The notes under the pieces are model-generated. The model was not told the origin of the DNA, ran no database searches, and saw nothing but the letters and a program-made list of their open reading frames with translations. A program made the position numbers and the translations under genes. From Sphingobium sp. BYY-5 (GTDB taxonomy: Bacteria > Pseudomonadota > Alphaproteobacteria > Sphingomonadales > Sphingomonadaceae): 64,000 bases of DNA. Within the stretch, counting starts at the first letter, position 1. Every line of letters starts with the position of its first letter. Shown in pieces: positions 36,773 to 45,057 of this stretch. The stretch covers positions 186,001 to 250,000 of the forward strand of contig NZ_JALEBH010000002.1 of assembly GCF_022758885.1 (NCBI RefSeq), given 5' to 3'.

Positions 36773-37606
36773 TCAGCGCAACTGGCAGATGTCGAGGACA
36801 TTCATGTCGGTATAATCCAGATTCTCGCCGCCCATCGCCCAGATGAAGGCGTAGCTCTTGGTGCCCGATCCCATATGCACCGACCAGGGGGGCGAGATCA
36901 CCGCTTCCTCATTCTCGATGACGATGTGACGCATGGCGTCCGGCTCGCCCATATAATGGAAGACGCGGTCGCCGCCCTGAAGGTCGAAATAGAGATAGAT
37001 CTCGCTGCGCCGGTCGTGGAGGTGCGGGGGCATGGTGTTCCACACGCTGCCGGTCTCCAGCACAGTGAGGCCCATCAGCAGTTGCGCGCTCTCGCACACG
37101 CCGGGGATGACGAGCTGGTAGATGGTGCGGTGGTTACTGTTGCTGAGGTCGCCGCGCTCCAGCGGATTGGCCTCACCCAGCGTGATCTTCTTGATCGGGA
37201 ACGCCTTATGCGCGGGCAGCGAGGCGATGTAGAAGCGCGCCTCGGCCCCTTCGAAGATCACCTCCTTCGTGCCCATGGGCACATAGAGGCATTCCTTGTT
37301 GCCGATCTCATAGCGCGCGCCATCGACGATGATCGCGCCCGGCCCGCCGATATTGACGATCCCCGCCTCGCGCCGCTCCAGGAAGGGATGACCCGCCGCC
37401 GACGCCGGCTCGCTCTGGTCGGGCAGCCTGATGCTGCCGCCCGCCGGCACCGCGCCGCCGATCACGAAACGCTCATTGTGCGAATAGTTCAGCACGACCT
37501 GCCCATCCACGAACATGCCGCCCACCAGATAACGATCCCGCAAACTCTCATTGTCCACGCAATCCATCATCTCTGGATGCGTCGCATGATAGGTCTTCTC
37601 AAACAT
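36773..37606 (-). CDS. kduI: 5-dehydro-4-deoxy-D-glucuronate isomerase
   Basis: 277 aa, normal length. Isomerises 5-keto-4-deoxyuronate, from unsaturated galacturonides, to 2,5-diketo-3-deoxygluconate for KduD. Bicupin with the metal-binding HxH...E segment [16 protein letters not shown] and a later His in [30 protein letters not shown]. Nearly every KduI landmark is present, including RYLVGGMF near residue 25. A LacI-type operator lies 34 bp upstream. Confidence 0.96.
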   Translation of the reverse strand: MFEKTYHATHPEMMDCVDNESLRDRYLVGGMFVDGQVVLNYSHNERFVIGGAVPAGGSIRLPDQSEPASAAGHPFLERREAGIVNIGGPGAIIVDGARYEIGNKECLYVPMGTKEVIFEGAEARFYIASLPAHKAFPIKKITLGEANPLERGDLSNSNHRTIYQLVIPGVCESAQLLMGLTVLETGSVWNTMPPHLHDRRSEIYLYFDLQGGDRVFHYMGEPDAMRHIVIENEEAVISPPWSVHMGSGTKSYAFIWAMGGENLDYTDMNVLDICQLR

Positions 37607-37639
37607 GATGGCTCCTCGTCATTCCATATGAAATTTAAT

Positions 37640-37653
37640 GGACACCGGTGTCA
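37640..37653. promoter_or_regulatory. LacI-type operator before kduI
   Basis: GGACACCGGTGTCA, identical to the pectate lyase site, 34 bp before the kduI start and between kduI and the lacI-type gene. Confidence 0.8.
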
Positions 37654-37668
37654 TATTTCGGCGCCCTA

Positions 37669-38721
37669 TCAACTGTTGGCGGGTGGTGCAACCGATCCAC
37701 GGCGAATGAGCGTGGAACTGAACATGGACGGCTCCTTGACGTCTGCTCCCTCACCGATCGCGGTGCCGATCAGCTTGAGCGCGGCGGCGCGTCCCATGGC
37801 CACGATCGGCCAGCGCACCGTGCTGAGCGGCGGCCACACCCTTGTCGTGACCGGCGTATCGTCGAAACCGATGATCGACAATTCCTCCGGCACAGCAATT
37901 CCTCGCAGGCGCGCTGCATAAAGGACGCCGGCGGCCATCTCGTCATTGCTGGCGAAGATGGCGGTGGGCCGCGGCGACAGGTCGAACAGGCTTTCGGAGG
38001 CCGACAGCCCGGATTCGAACGTATATTGTCCGTCCGCCACCAAGCTCCGTGGCAGGCTGATGCCGGCTTCGGTCAACGCCATTTCGAAGCCTTCGCGCCG
38101 CTCCTGTGCGGAACGAAAACCATGTGGCCCGGCAATCAGGCCGATGCGCCGATGCCCCTGCGCAATCAGGTGACGCACCGCGTCGGCGACTGCTTCCCGG
38201 TCGTTCGATGCGACCATATGTTCCGCATCGTCGAGCATCGCCGACCCCATGCGCACATAGCGGCAGCCCTGCTCGTCCAACATGCGCGCCAGCGCGTCAT
38301 TCTCCGACATGGGCGGCAGCACGACGACGCCGAACAGGCGCTGCCGCGTCACGAAGCCGCGAATATCGTCCATCACATGGTTGGATCCGCGATCGACCGG
38401 GCGAATCACCAATTCGAACTCGGTTCCATGCAACGCTTCAAGAATGCCGCGCTGCATCGACAACACCATCTGCGCATTGGGATTGTCATAGACTAACCCG
38501 ATCAGGAAGTTGCGCCCCAGCGCCAGCGCCCGCGCCTGCGGATTGGGCACATAGCCGGTTTCCCGGATGATCGCCTCCACCTTGTCGCGGGTTTCCTCAT
38601 TCAGCAGCGGCGAGCGGTTGATGACCCGGCTGACCGTTTTTTTCGACACGCCTGCCATTCGCGCTATGTCGTTGATGGTCAACTTGGGGGCTGGCCCCTC
38701 ATCCTGCTTCTGTTTTGCCAT
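37669..38721 (-). CDS. LacI-family repressor of the pectin regulon
   Basis: 350 aa. N-terminal LacI helix-turn-helix LTINDIARMAGVSKKTVSRVINRSPLLNEETRDKVEAIIRETGYVPNPQARAL including the hinge helix, followed by a periplasmic-binding-protein effector core (LIGLVYDNPNAQMVLSMQRGILEAL... and AIFASNDEMAAGVLYAARLRGI). Genes around it all belong to galacturonate use, and four operators of its class surround it, one 61 bp before its own start (autoregulation). Effector probably 2-keto-3-deoxygluconate or a related uronate; KdgR-like in role, not in family. Confidence 0.93.
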   Translation of the reverse strand: MAKQKQDEGPAPKLTINDIARMAGVSKKTVSRVINRSPLLNEETRDKVEAIIRETGYVPNPQARALALGRNFLIGLVYDNPNAQMVLSMQRGILEALHGTEFELVIRPVDRGSNHVMDDIRGFVTRQRLFGVVVLPPMSENDALARMLDEQGCRYVRMGSAMLDDAEHMVASNDREAVADAVRHLIAQGHRRIGLIAGPHGFRSAQERREGFEMALTEAGISLPRSLVADGQYTFESGLSASESLFDLSPRPTAIFASNDEMAAGVLYAARLRGIAVPEELSIIGFDDTPVTTRVWPPLSTVRWPIVAMGRAAALKLIGTAIGEGADVKEPSMFSSTLIRRGSVAPPANS

Positions 38722-38781
38722 GCCGTCTTATAGCCCAGTTGGCCCGAAGCGCCAGCAGGGCCTGTAGAGATGGCTTGTCAA

Positions 38782-38795
38782 TGACACCGGTTTCC
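38782..38795. promoter_or_regulatory. LacI-type operator between lacI and the FAH gene
   Basis: TGACACCGGTTTCC: left half perfect, right half with two changes. Lies in the 113-bp divergent spacer and could control both directions. Confidence 0.6.
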
Positions 38796-38834
38796 TTTAC
38801 CTCCGCCTCACATGATAAAAGAAAGGATTATTGC

Positions 38835-39638
38835 GTGAGCGCAGGCAGCAGCATGGCGGAGGCCATCGCGGAACGCTTTCTATCAGCCCGCAAGGCAGCG
38901 CTTGGCCTGGCTGACTATCCGGGCACGGCGCCAACCACGCTGACGGAGGCTTATGCGATCCAGGCCGCCGCCCTGGCCCGGATGGAGGACAGGGTGGCAG
39001 GCTGGAAGGTCGGTCGTATCCTGCCGCCGCTTTCCGACCAATATGGCAGCGACCGGCTGGCCGGCCCGATCTTCGCCAGCACGGTGGTCACGATCGCACC
39101 CGATGCCCGCGGTTTCGTCTTTGCTGACGGATTTGGCGCGATCGAAGCGGAATTTCTCTTCCGGATCGGCAAGGTCCCGCCTGCGGGCCAGCGGGCGTTC
39201 ACCCTGGAAGAGGCCGCCGATCATGTCGATGCCGTGCATATCGGCGTGGAGATCGCCAGTTCGCCCTTCATTGGCATCAACACCATGGGTCCGGCCGTCA
39301 CTGTTTCCGATTTCGGCAATAATAATGGCCTGCTGATTGGGCCGGCCATTCCGGACTGGCGCAACGGCGCCTATGCCGAGCAGCAAGTGACGACGCGGAT
39401 CGATGGCGCGCAGATCGGCGCCGGCGCGGCGTCGGCCTTTTCCCATGGTGCGATCGGCTCCGTTCGGTTCCTGCTGGAAAATCTTGTCGCGCGGGAGATT
39501 GCCATCCAACCCGGCTGGTGGATATCGACAGGCGCTGTCACCGGTGTACATGCTGTACGACCGGGACAGGAGGTGGAGATGGATTTCGGGTCGCTCGGAA
39601 CGCTTCACTGCAGGATCGATACGCAAGAGCCGCGCTGA
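38835..39638 (+). CDS. 2-keto-4-pentenoate hydratase / FAH-family enzyme
   Basis: 267 aa from GTG 38835, with aaagga seven bases ahead; ATG 38853 is an alternative. MhpD-type fold: GWKVGRILPPLSDQYGSDRLAGPIF, GFGAIEAEFLFRIGKV with the acidic metal ligands (EAEF) and DAVHIGVEIASSPF. In sugar-acid pathways this family hydrates or hydrolyses 2-keto acids. Within the LacI regulon and ahead of the hexuronate-type transporter it may process a keto-deoxy sugar acid; exact reaction unknown. Confidence 0.83.
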   Translation: MSAGSSMAEAIAERFLSARKAALGLADYPGTAPTTLTEAYAIQAAALARMEDRVAGWKVGRILPPLSDQYGSDRLAGPIFASTVVTIAPDARGFVFADGFGAIEAEFLFRIGKVPPAGQRAFTLEEAADHVDAVHIGVEIASSPFIGINTMGPAVTVSDFGNNNGLLIGPAIPDWRNGAYAEQQVTTRIDGAQIGAGAASAFSHGAIGSVRFLLENLVAREIAIQPGWWISTGAVTGVHAVRPGQEVEMDFGSLGTLHCRIDTQEPR

Positions 39639-39670
39639 AGCGGCCGATTTTTCAGAAACGGAGCTGGATG

Positions 39671-40939
39671 ATGAAGGAAGCTGGGATGCAGGCACCGCCG
39701 GTCGGGCGATATCGCTGGGTGGTGGTCGGCCTGCTCTTCGCGGCGACGGCAATCAACTATGTCGACCGGCAGATGATCGGCGTGTTGAAGCCTACGCTGG
39801 CCAAGGAAATGGCCTGGTCGGAAACCGACTATGCCAATATCGTCTTCTGGTTCCAGGCGGCCTATGCGGTCGGCTATCTCGGCTTCGGCCGGATCGTGGA
39901 CGTGATCGGCGCGCGGCTGGGCTATGCCGTCGCGGTGGTGATCTGGACCATCGCCCACATGGCCCATGGCGGCGTCCATGGCGTCACCCAGTTCGCGATG
40001 GCTCGCTTCGGCCTGGGTGTCGGTGAATCGGGCAATTTCCCGGCGGGCATCAAGGCGGTGACCGAGTGGTTCCCGCAGAAGGAGCGCGCCTTCGCCATCG
40101 GGCTGTTCAATGCCGGCGCCAATGTCGGCGCGATCGTGACGCCCCTGCTCGTGCCCTGGTTGACCATTGCCTATGGATGGCGCGTCGCTTTCTATGCGAC
40201 GGGCATATTCGGCATTGTCTGGCTGATTGCCTGGCTCGCGCTCTATCGCCGGCCGGAGGAACATCCCAAAGTGACGGCCGGGGAACTCGCCTATATCCAG
40301 CAGGACCCTGCCGATCCGGTGGAGAAGATCGGCTGGGGGCGGATCGTCAGCGTCAAGGAGACCTGGGCCTTCGCCATCGGCAAATTCTGTATCGACCCGA
40401 TCTGGTGGTTCTTTCTCTTCTGGTTGCCCGGCTATCTCGGCACCCGCTATGGCCTTGACCTCATCAGCTTCGGACCGCCCCTGGTGGCCATCTATCTTCT
40501 GTCCGACGGCGGCAGCGTCTTTGGTGGCTGGTTGTCGGGCCGGCTCATGAAGGCAGGCAAGAGCGTCAATGCCGCGCGCAAACTGACCATGCTCATCTGC
40601 GCCTGCGCGGTGCTTCCCATCTTCTTCGCCCAGTCGATCGACAACCTCTGGGTCGCCGTACTGGTTATCGGTATCGCAACGGCAGCACATCAGGCCTTCT
40701 CGGCCAATCTCTACACCTTGCCATCGGATCTTTTCCCGCGTGGCGCGGTGGGGTCCGTGGTCGGGATCGGCGGCACGATGGGCGCGGTAGGCGGCATGGT
40801 GATGGCAAAATATGCCGGCTATGTCCTTGATAGTATCGGTAGTTACACGCCACTCTTCGCAGTCGCCGGCAGCGCGTATTTCGTAGCCTTGGCGGCGGTG
40901 CATCTGCTCTCGCCGCGACTGGAGCGAGTCAGCGTCTGA
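39671..40939 (+). CDS. MFS hexuronate-type transporter (ExuT-like)
   Basis: 422 aa, 12 membrane helices expected. Anion:cation symporter family marks: YRWVVVGLLFAATAINYVDRQMIGVLKPTL at the first helix and RFGLGVGESGNFPAGIKAVTEWFPQKERAFAIGLFNAGANVGAI between helices 4 and 5, the ExuT/GudP pattern. Probably imports galacturonate. ATG 39671 has GGAG seven bases ahead; ATG 39686, behind aaggaagctggg, is an equal alternative. 32 bp after the FAH gene, so in the LacI-controlled operon; a strong terminator follows. Confidence 0.9.
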   Translation: MKEAGMQAPPVGRYRWVVVGLLFAATAINYVDRQMIGVLKPTLAKEMAWSETDYANIVFWFQAAYAVGYLGFGRIVDVIGARLGYAVAVVIWTIAHMAHGGVHGVTQFAMARFGLGVGESGNFPAGIKAVTEWFPQKERAFAIGLFNAGANVGAIVTPLLVPWLTIAYGWRVAFYATGIFGIVWLIAWLALYRRPEEHPKVTAGELAYIQQDPADPVEKIGWGRIVSVKETWAFAIGKFCIDPIWWFFLFWLPGYLGTRYGLDLISFGPPLVAIYLLSDGGSVFGGWLSGRLMKAGKSVNAARKLTMLICACAVLPIFFAQSIDNLWVAVLVIGIATAAHQAFSANLYTLPSDLFPRGAVGSVVGIGGTMGAVGGMVMAKYAGYVLDSIGSYTPLFAVAGSAYFVALAAVHLLSPRLERVSV

Positions 40940-40980
40940 GCTGTTGGGAACACTTCGTTCCGTCATTCCTGGCAGAATTA

Positions 40981-41010
40981 AAGGGCGGTCCAGCAACGGA
41001 CCGCCCTTTT
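40981..41010 (+). terminator. intrinsic terminator of the FAH-transporter operon
   Basis: Arms AAGGGCGGTCC (40981-40991) and GGACCGCCCTT (40998-41008), 6-base loop, then TTTT. Located 41 bp after the transporter stop. Confidence 0.88.
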
Positions 41011-41043
41011 GCATGATCGGCCATGCTGGCTGCGGACGCCCCG

Positions 41044-41093
41044 CCCTCCGGTAAAGTTTCCGGCATGACACTTTACCGGAGGGTAAAGTGTCA
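41044..41093. promoter_or_regulatory. two mutually exclusive hairpins / triple GGTAAAG repeat
   Basis: Hairpin A pairs 41044-41057 (CCCTCCGGTAAAGT) with 41070-41083, 14 bp. Hairpin B pairs 41066-41077 (TGACACTTTACC) with 41082-41093, 12 bp and a 4-base loop. Both use the same CTTTACC block, so only one can form. Viewed as DNA it is three copies of GGTAAAG in alternating orientation, a likely operator. It precedes the small protein gene at 41165 by 71 bp. Confidence 0.7.
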
Positions 41094-41164
41094 CAGCCGA
41101 CAAAAGTGCGACTCGCAGGAAAAAGTGGATTCACATAGCGTCCGCTCTGTGCTTGATTCACGAT

Positions 41165-41740
41165 ATGTTTCATGCGTCCATCCCCTCCCGCGGTCCTGGC
41201 GGCAGCGATATTTCCTTGCTGCTCGACCAGCTTTCGCATTGCTGCTCGCGCCCGCGCTATGCCTTCATGCTGCTGACGCTGATCGCGGATGTGGCGCGGC
41301 CTGACGGTAGCGCGGGGCCGCTGGTGCGAGCGGGCGAGGGTCTTGTTCCTTTGCGTGATTGGCTGTGCGATGCGTTGACGCCGATGGGACATCGCGATCC
41401 CCGTCGCATGGCGCTGGTCGAGCGGGTGCGGGAGGAACTGGGCAAGGAGGGGCGGTTGTCAAATGAAGCCGCCGCAGACGCCATATTGGTGCAGGATGAA
41501 GTGCGTGCGCGGGTGCGGGCGTCGGGCAAGACCAATCTCAGCCGGGCGGCCTCTGAACTGGTGAAGGCCGGATTGCTGAAACGCCATTATCAGGGCTATC
41601 GCATCGACCATCTCAACCGGGGCGCACAACGCCAAGCGGTCTATACGCTGAGCGGCCGGGCAAGGGCGCTTGTCGGTGCACCCGTGCCGACGCAACGCCC
41701 TGCCGTTCGTCCACGGCAGGGCGACCTGTTTGCGTCTTGA
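41165..41740 (+). CDS. hypothetical protein, winged-helix-like C-terminal half
   Basis: 191 aa from ATG 41165 (a TTG four codons upstream is possible). Family not recognised. The C-terminal half (about 105-165: KTNLSRAASELVKAGLLKRHYQGYRIDHLNRGAQRQAVYTLSGRAR) reads like a winged helix with a recognition helix and basic wing, and the N-terminal half is helical. That together with the repeated GGTAAAG palindromes just upstream suggests a DNA-binding protein that controls itself. It stands alone between two catabolic blocks. Confidence 0.7.
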   Translation: MFHASIPSRGPGGSDISLLLDQLSHCCSRPRYAFMLLTLIADVARPDGSAGPLVRAGEGLVPLRDWLCDALTPMGHRDPRRMALVERVREELGKEGRLSNEAAADAILVQDEVRARVRASGKTNLSRAASELVKAGLLKRHYQGYRIDHLNRGAQRQAVYTLSGRARALVGAPVPTQRPAVRPRQGDLFAS

Positions 41741-41779
41741 GTTATTATGTGAGGTGACGTTCGGAAGGACCGGCGTGGA

Positions 41780-42688
41780 TTAGCGGGTCGCGCGCGTCAA
41801 TGCCTCGCGCCGGGCTTTGGCATAATTCTCCCTCCGCATCCGCTCGAAGCCGACGCGCTGGTCGAAACCAGCATCTTCCGGATAGTCGCGAAAATCGGCC
41901 AATATCTCATCGAACACCGTCGTCAGTTCATCGCGAAATTCGGGATGCGGGAAGATATGGAAGCGGTTCTCGCGCATCGCCGTCAATGTCCGGGCGGCGA
42001 TTATATCGGGTTCCATTCCGAACTGGTGCAATTGCGCCAATCGGTCCACCGCCGCGCCATCGACGGGCTTCGCGCCCGCGCTCAGCGCTGCGGGGCGAAC
42101 CTCATCGCTGGCGTAGATGTGGCTCTTCACCAGGCCGGGGCAGAGTACGGACACCCCAATGCCATGGGGGGCAAGACTGTAGCGCAAGGATTCGCTCATG
42201 CCCCGCACCGCGAATTTGGTGGTGTTGTAGATGCCGGGCGCCCCGCCGCACAGGAAGCTCGCCATCGACGCCGTGTTGACGATATGGCCGCCCTGCCCCA
42301 CAGCCTTCATGCGAGGCGCAAAGGTCATGACACCATTGATGACGCCATGCAGATTGACGCCCATCACCCAGTCCCAATCGTCATAGCTGGATTCGTCGAT
42401 GGTCTGGAACAGGTTGATGCCGGCATTGTTGAAGACCAGGCTGACCGGCCCCAGCGCGGCTTCCGCACGGTCGGCCGCTTCGGCGAAACCCTGCCGAGAC
42501 GCGACATCGAGGCGGACAGCTATGACATGCTGATTGTCGAGCATTTTGAGGGCGGCGGCCAGCGCATCTTCGCGAATATCGGCGATCGCCACCTTGCAAC
42601 CTTCCGCCAGCAAGGCGCGCGCCAGGCCCAGGCCAATCCCATTGGCGCCGCCAGTCACAAAGGCGGTGCGGCCATCAAATTCCAGCAT
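41780..42688 (-). CDS. short-chain dehydrogenase/reductase
   Basis: 302 aa. TGGANGIG at residues 12-19, NNAG 87-90, Ser141, Tyr154 and Lys158 (YNTTK). The long C-terminal extension with FHIFPHPEFRDELTTVFDEILADF is typical of a group of 300-aa SDRs common in aromatic and terpenoid loci. Divergent from an MFS gene with a MarR-type motif between them (42742-42761), so probably part of the same regulon. It may oxidise or reduce a benzylic or allylic alcohol; substrate unknown. Confidence 0.86.
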   Translation of the reverse strand: MLEFDGRTAFVTGGANGIGLGLARALLAEGCKVAIADIREDALAAALKMLDNQHVIAVRLDVASRQGFAEAADRAEAALGPVSLVFNNAGINLFQTIDESSYDDWDWVMGVNLHGVINGVMTFAPRMKAVGQGGHIVNTASMASFLCGGAPGIYNTTKFAVRGMSESLRYSLAPHGIGVSVLCPGLVKSHIYASDEVRPAALSAGAKPVDGAAVDRLAQLHQFGMEPDIIAARTLTAMRENRFHIFPHPEFRDELTTVFDEILADFRDYPEDAGFDQRVGFERMRRENYAKARREALTRATR

Positions 42689-42741
42689 CCCATTCTCCTT
42701 CGCCGATCGCTGTAATGACCGTGCATTTTTCTCTCGCCATA

Positions 42742-42761
42742 TTCGTATATATCACATACAA
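42742..42761. promoter_or_regulatory. MarR-type operator 1
   Basis: Minus-strand reading TTGTATGTGATATATACGAA; first eight bases identical to three other sites at 44255, 50651 and 51376. Lies between the divergent SDR and MFS genes, 54 and 60 bp from their starts. Confidence 0.7.
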
Positions 42762-42820
42762 ATTCGCCAAGCTGAAATTTCACCCCTGTGAACAAAGGGG
42801 GAGGTGGAGAGGAGAAGGTC

Positions 42821-44254
42821 ATGGCCCTGGCGCCTGCGCCGATTGTAACCGACAGCCTGCGGGATGGACGGGATGATGATGAAGGCTTGCTGCCTGACAT
42901 GGCCCGTCCGGCAGCCCCGGACTATTCGATGCGTGCCGCCTATTGGGCGCTGTTCGTCATTATCCTGGCGACCTTCATCACCTTTTTCGAGCAGGTCGTG
43001 TTCGCCATGCTGGCGGAGCGGATCAAGGCGGATTTCGGCCTGTCGGATTCGCAGCTAGGCTTCCTTGCCGGACCGGCGAGCATCATCTGCTATCTGTTCG
43101 TCGGTATCCCGTTGGCGCGCCTGGCCGACATTTTTCCGCGTAAATATGTGCTGGCAGGCGGCGTCACCGCGCTTGGCATCATTACTTCGCTGGGTGGGGT
43201 CGCGCAGAATTTCGGCCAGTTCGTCGGCACCCGCGTCTTCCTGGCGGCGGGGGGATCGGCCCATGCGCCCGCCTCCTATTCGCTACTGGCCGACGCCTTC
43301 CCGCCGCGTATCCTGACCCGCGCCTTCGCTCTGCTGCAATTCGGCTTTATCGGCGGCACGACACTGGGTCCGGCGATCGGCGGAATGCTGATCGCGACGG
43401 CGGCGGGATGGGCGCCGACCCAGCATGGCGGGCTTACCATATTGGGCTGGCAATGGTTGATGATCTGGCTGGGATTGCCTGCGCTGGGCGTCGCCTTGCT
43501 GTTCCTGACGGTCAAGGAACCGCCGCGCCAGATATCCGCGGCGGGCATGGATACGCCACCGGTGCGCGCTTCGATCGGTCGCCGTATCCTGACATTCACC
43601 GGCCTCGACGCTGCCAAGGCGATCCATGCCAAGCGCCGCGTCTATTATCCGCTCTTCGCGGGTCTTGCGCTGAGTGCGATCGAAGTGTTCGGCCTGCAAT
43701 TCTGGCGCGTTCCCTTCATGATCCGGACCTTCGGCTGGAACGAGGCGCAGATCGGCGCGGTGATGGGATCGATGACCCTGGTCGCGTCGCTTCTGGGCCT
43801 TTTGCTCGGTGGCATCTTCGTCGAATGGCTGGCCAAGCGTCATGCCGACGCCAATGTCCGCGCGGCAGCGATCTTCTTCGGCTGCGTGACGGTCTGCGCC
43901 ATCCTCGCCCCATTGATGCCCAATGGCTATGCCTCGCTCGGCGTCGCCAGCATCGGCGCGATGTTCGGCATAGCCGGCGCCGTGCCGCAAAATGCCGCGA
44001 TCCAGCGCGTCGCGCCCAATGCCATGCGCGGCCAGGTGACGGCCATCTACCTCTTCATGTTCACCTTCTTCGGGGCGATGGGCAGTTTCCTGGTGGGCCT
44101 GGTGCAGGACCATCTGATCGGCGATCCCAAGCAACTCTGGAAGACCCTGGTGCTGACGGCGAGCATCCTGCTGCCGATCGCCACGCTCTGCATGATCCGC
44201 GCCATCCGTCCTTATCGCGAGGAAGTCGAACGATTGGCGGCGGAGGCTAGCTAG
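42821..44254 (+). CDS. MFS transporter
   Basis: 477 aa, 12 helices expected, with a long hydrophilic N-terminus (about 35 residues) before the first helix (YWALFVIILATFITFFEQVVFAML). Spinster/AAHS-like loop LARLADIFPRKYVLAGGV after helix 2. ATG 42821 follows gagaggagaaggtc; an upstream GTG is less likely. Likely imports an aromatic or lignin-derived acid at the inner membrane. Preceded by MarR-type site 1 and followed by site 2. Confidence 0.88.
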   Translation: MALAPAPIVTDSLRDGRDDDEGLLPDMARPAAPDYSMRAAYWALFVIILATFITFFEQVVFAMLAERIKADFGLSDSQLGFLAGPASIICYLFVGIPLARLADIFPRKYVLAGGVTALGIITSLGGVAQNFGQFVGTRVFLAAGGSAHAPASYSLLADAFPPRILTRAFALLQFGFIGGTTLGPAIGGMLIATAAGWAPTQHGGLTILGWQWLMIWLGLPALGVALLFLTVKEPPRQISAAGMDTPPVRASIGRRILTFTGLDAAKAIHAKRRVYYPLFAGLALSAIEVFGLQFWRVPFMIRTFGWNEAQIGAVMGSMTLVASLLGLLLGGIFVEWLAKRHADANVRAAAIFFGCVTVCAILAPLMPNGYASLGVASIGAMFGIAGAVPQNAAIQRVAPNAMRGQVTAIYLFMFTFFGAMGSFLVGLVQDHLIGDPKQLWKTLVLTASILLPIATLCMIRAIRPYREEVERLAAEAS

Positions 44255-44274
44255 TCTGTAAGTATTACATACAA
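44255..44274. promoter_or_regulatory. MarR-type operator 2
   Basis: Minus-strand reading TTGTATGTAATACTTACAGA. Immediately after the MFS stop and 17 bp before the start of the next gene, so it marks an internal promoter for the NTF2-ALDH-LigW-MFS genes. Confidence 0.72.
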
Positions 44275-44291
44275 TAATAGGAGAGAGATTC

Positions 44292-45050
44292 ATGCCCGAC
44301 ACGGATCGCATTGCCCGATTGGAACAGACCGTCACGGACCTCACCACCCGCCTGCAGCGGCGCGAGGATGAACTGGATGTGCGCAAGCTCCAACATCTCT
44401 ACGGATATCTGATCGACAAATGCCTGTATAACGAAACGGTCGACCTGTTCACCGAGGATGGCGAGGTGCACTTCTTCGGTGGCATTTGGCGCGGCAAGGA
44501 AGGTATTCGCCGCCTCTATGTCGAACGTTTCCAGAAGCGCTTCACGCACGGCACCAATGGTCCGATCGACGGCTTCCTGCTCGACCATCCGCAATTGCAG
44601 GACATTGTCGATATCGACACCGATGGCGTCACCGCTCATGCCCGCGCCCGATCGATGATGCAGGCGGGCCGGCACAAGGATTATGCCGATCCGACCAACC
44701 CGATGCAGGCCGCACGCCAATGGTGGGAAGGCGGCATTTATGAGAATATCTACAAGAAGGTGGGCGGGATCTGGCGCCTCCATATCCTCAATTACATGCC
44801 GCAATGGCACGCCGATTTCGACACCGGCTGGGCGAACACCAGGGCCGAATATGTGCCCTTCCCCAAAATCACCTATCCTGAAGATCCGACCGGTCCCGAC
44901 GCATTGATTACCGATCACTGGCTGTGGCCGACCCACAAGCTGGTTCCTTTCCATATGCCGCACCCCGTCACGGGCAAGCCGATCGTCGCCGAGCGCTGGC
45001 AGGGAGACATCGACCGCGAACGGGCAGCGCGCGAAGCGGTGAGCGCCTGA
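44292..45050 (+). CDS. NTF2-fold (SnoaL-like) protein with coiled-coil start
   Basis: 252 aa. N-terminal RIARLEQTVTDLTTRLQRREDELDVRKLQHLYGYLIDKCLYNETVDLFTEDGEVHFFGGIWRGKEGIRRLY shows a short coiled coil followed by the SnoaL-like core; the later part has IYENIYKKVGGIWRLHILNYMPQWHADF. Extension of about 60 residues at the C-terminus. Members are small lyases, isomerases or hydratases. First gene after MarR-type site 2; gagagattc precedes the ATG. Role in the pathway unknown. Confidence 0.82.
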   Translation: MPDTDRIARLEQTVTDLTTRLQRREDELDVRKLQHLYGYLIDKCLYNETVDLFTEDGEVHFFGGIWRGKEGIRRLYVERFQKRFTHGTNGPIDGFLLDHPQLQDIVDIDTDGVTAHARARSMMQAGRHKDYADPTNPMQAARQWWEGGIYENIYKKVGGIWRLHILNYMPQWHADFDTGWANTRAEYVPFPKITYPEDPTGPDALITDHWLWPTHKLVPFHMPHPVTGKPIVAERWQGDIDRERAAREAVSA

Positions 45051-45057
45051 ACGCCCC

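Noticed and set aside
39605..41392. 595-codon minus-strand frame opposite the ExuT-like transporter
   Set aside because: Runs through a strong plus-strand terminator and two real genes; composition typical of an antisense shadow.
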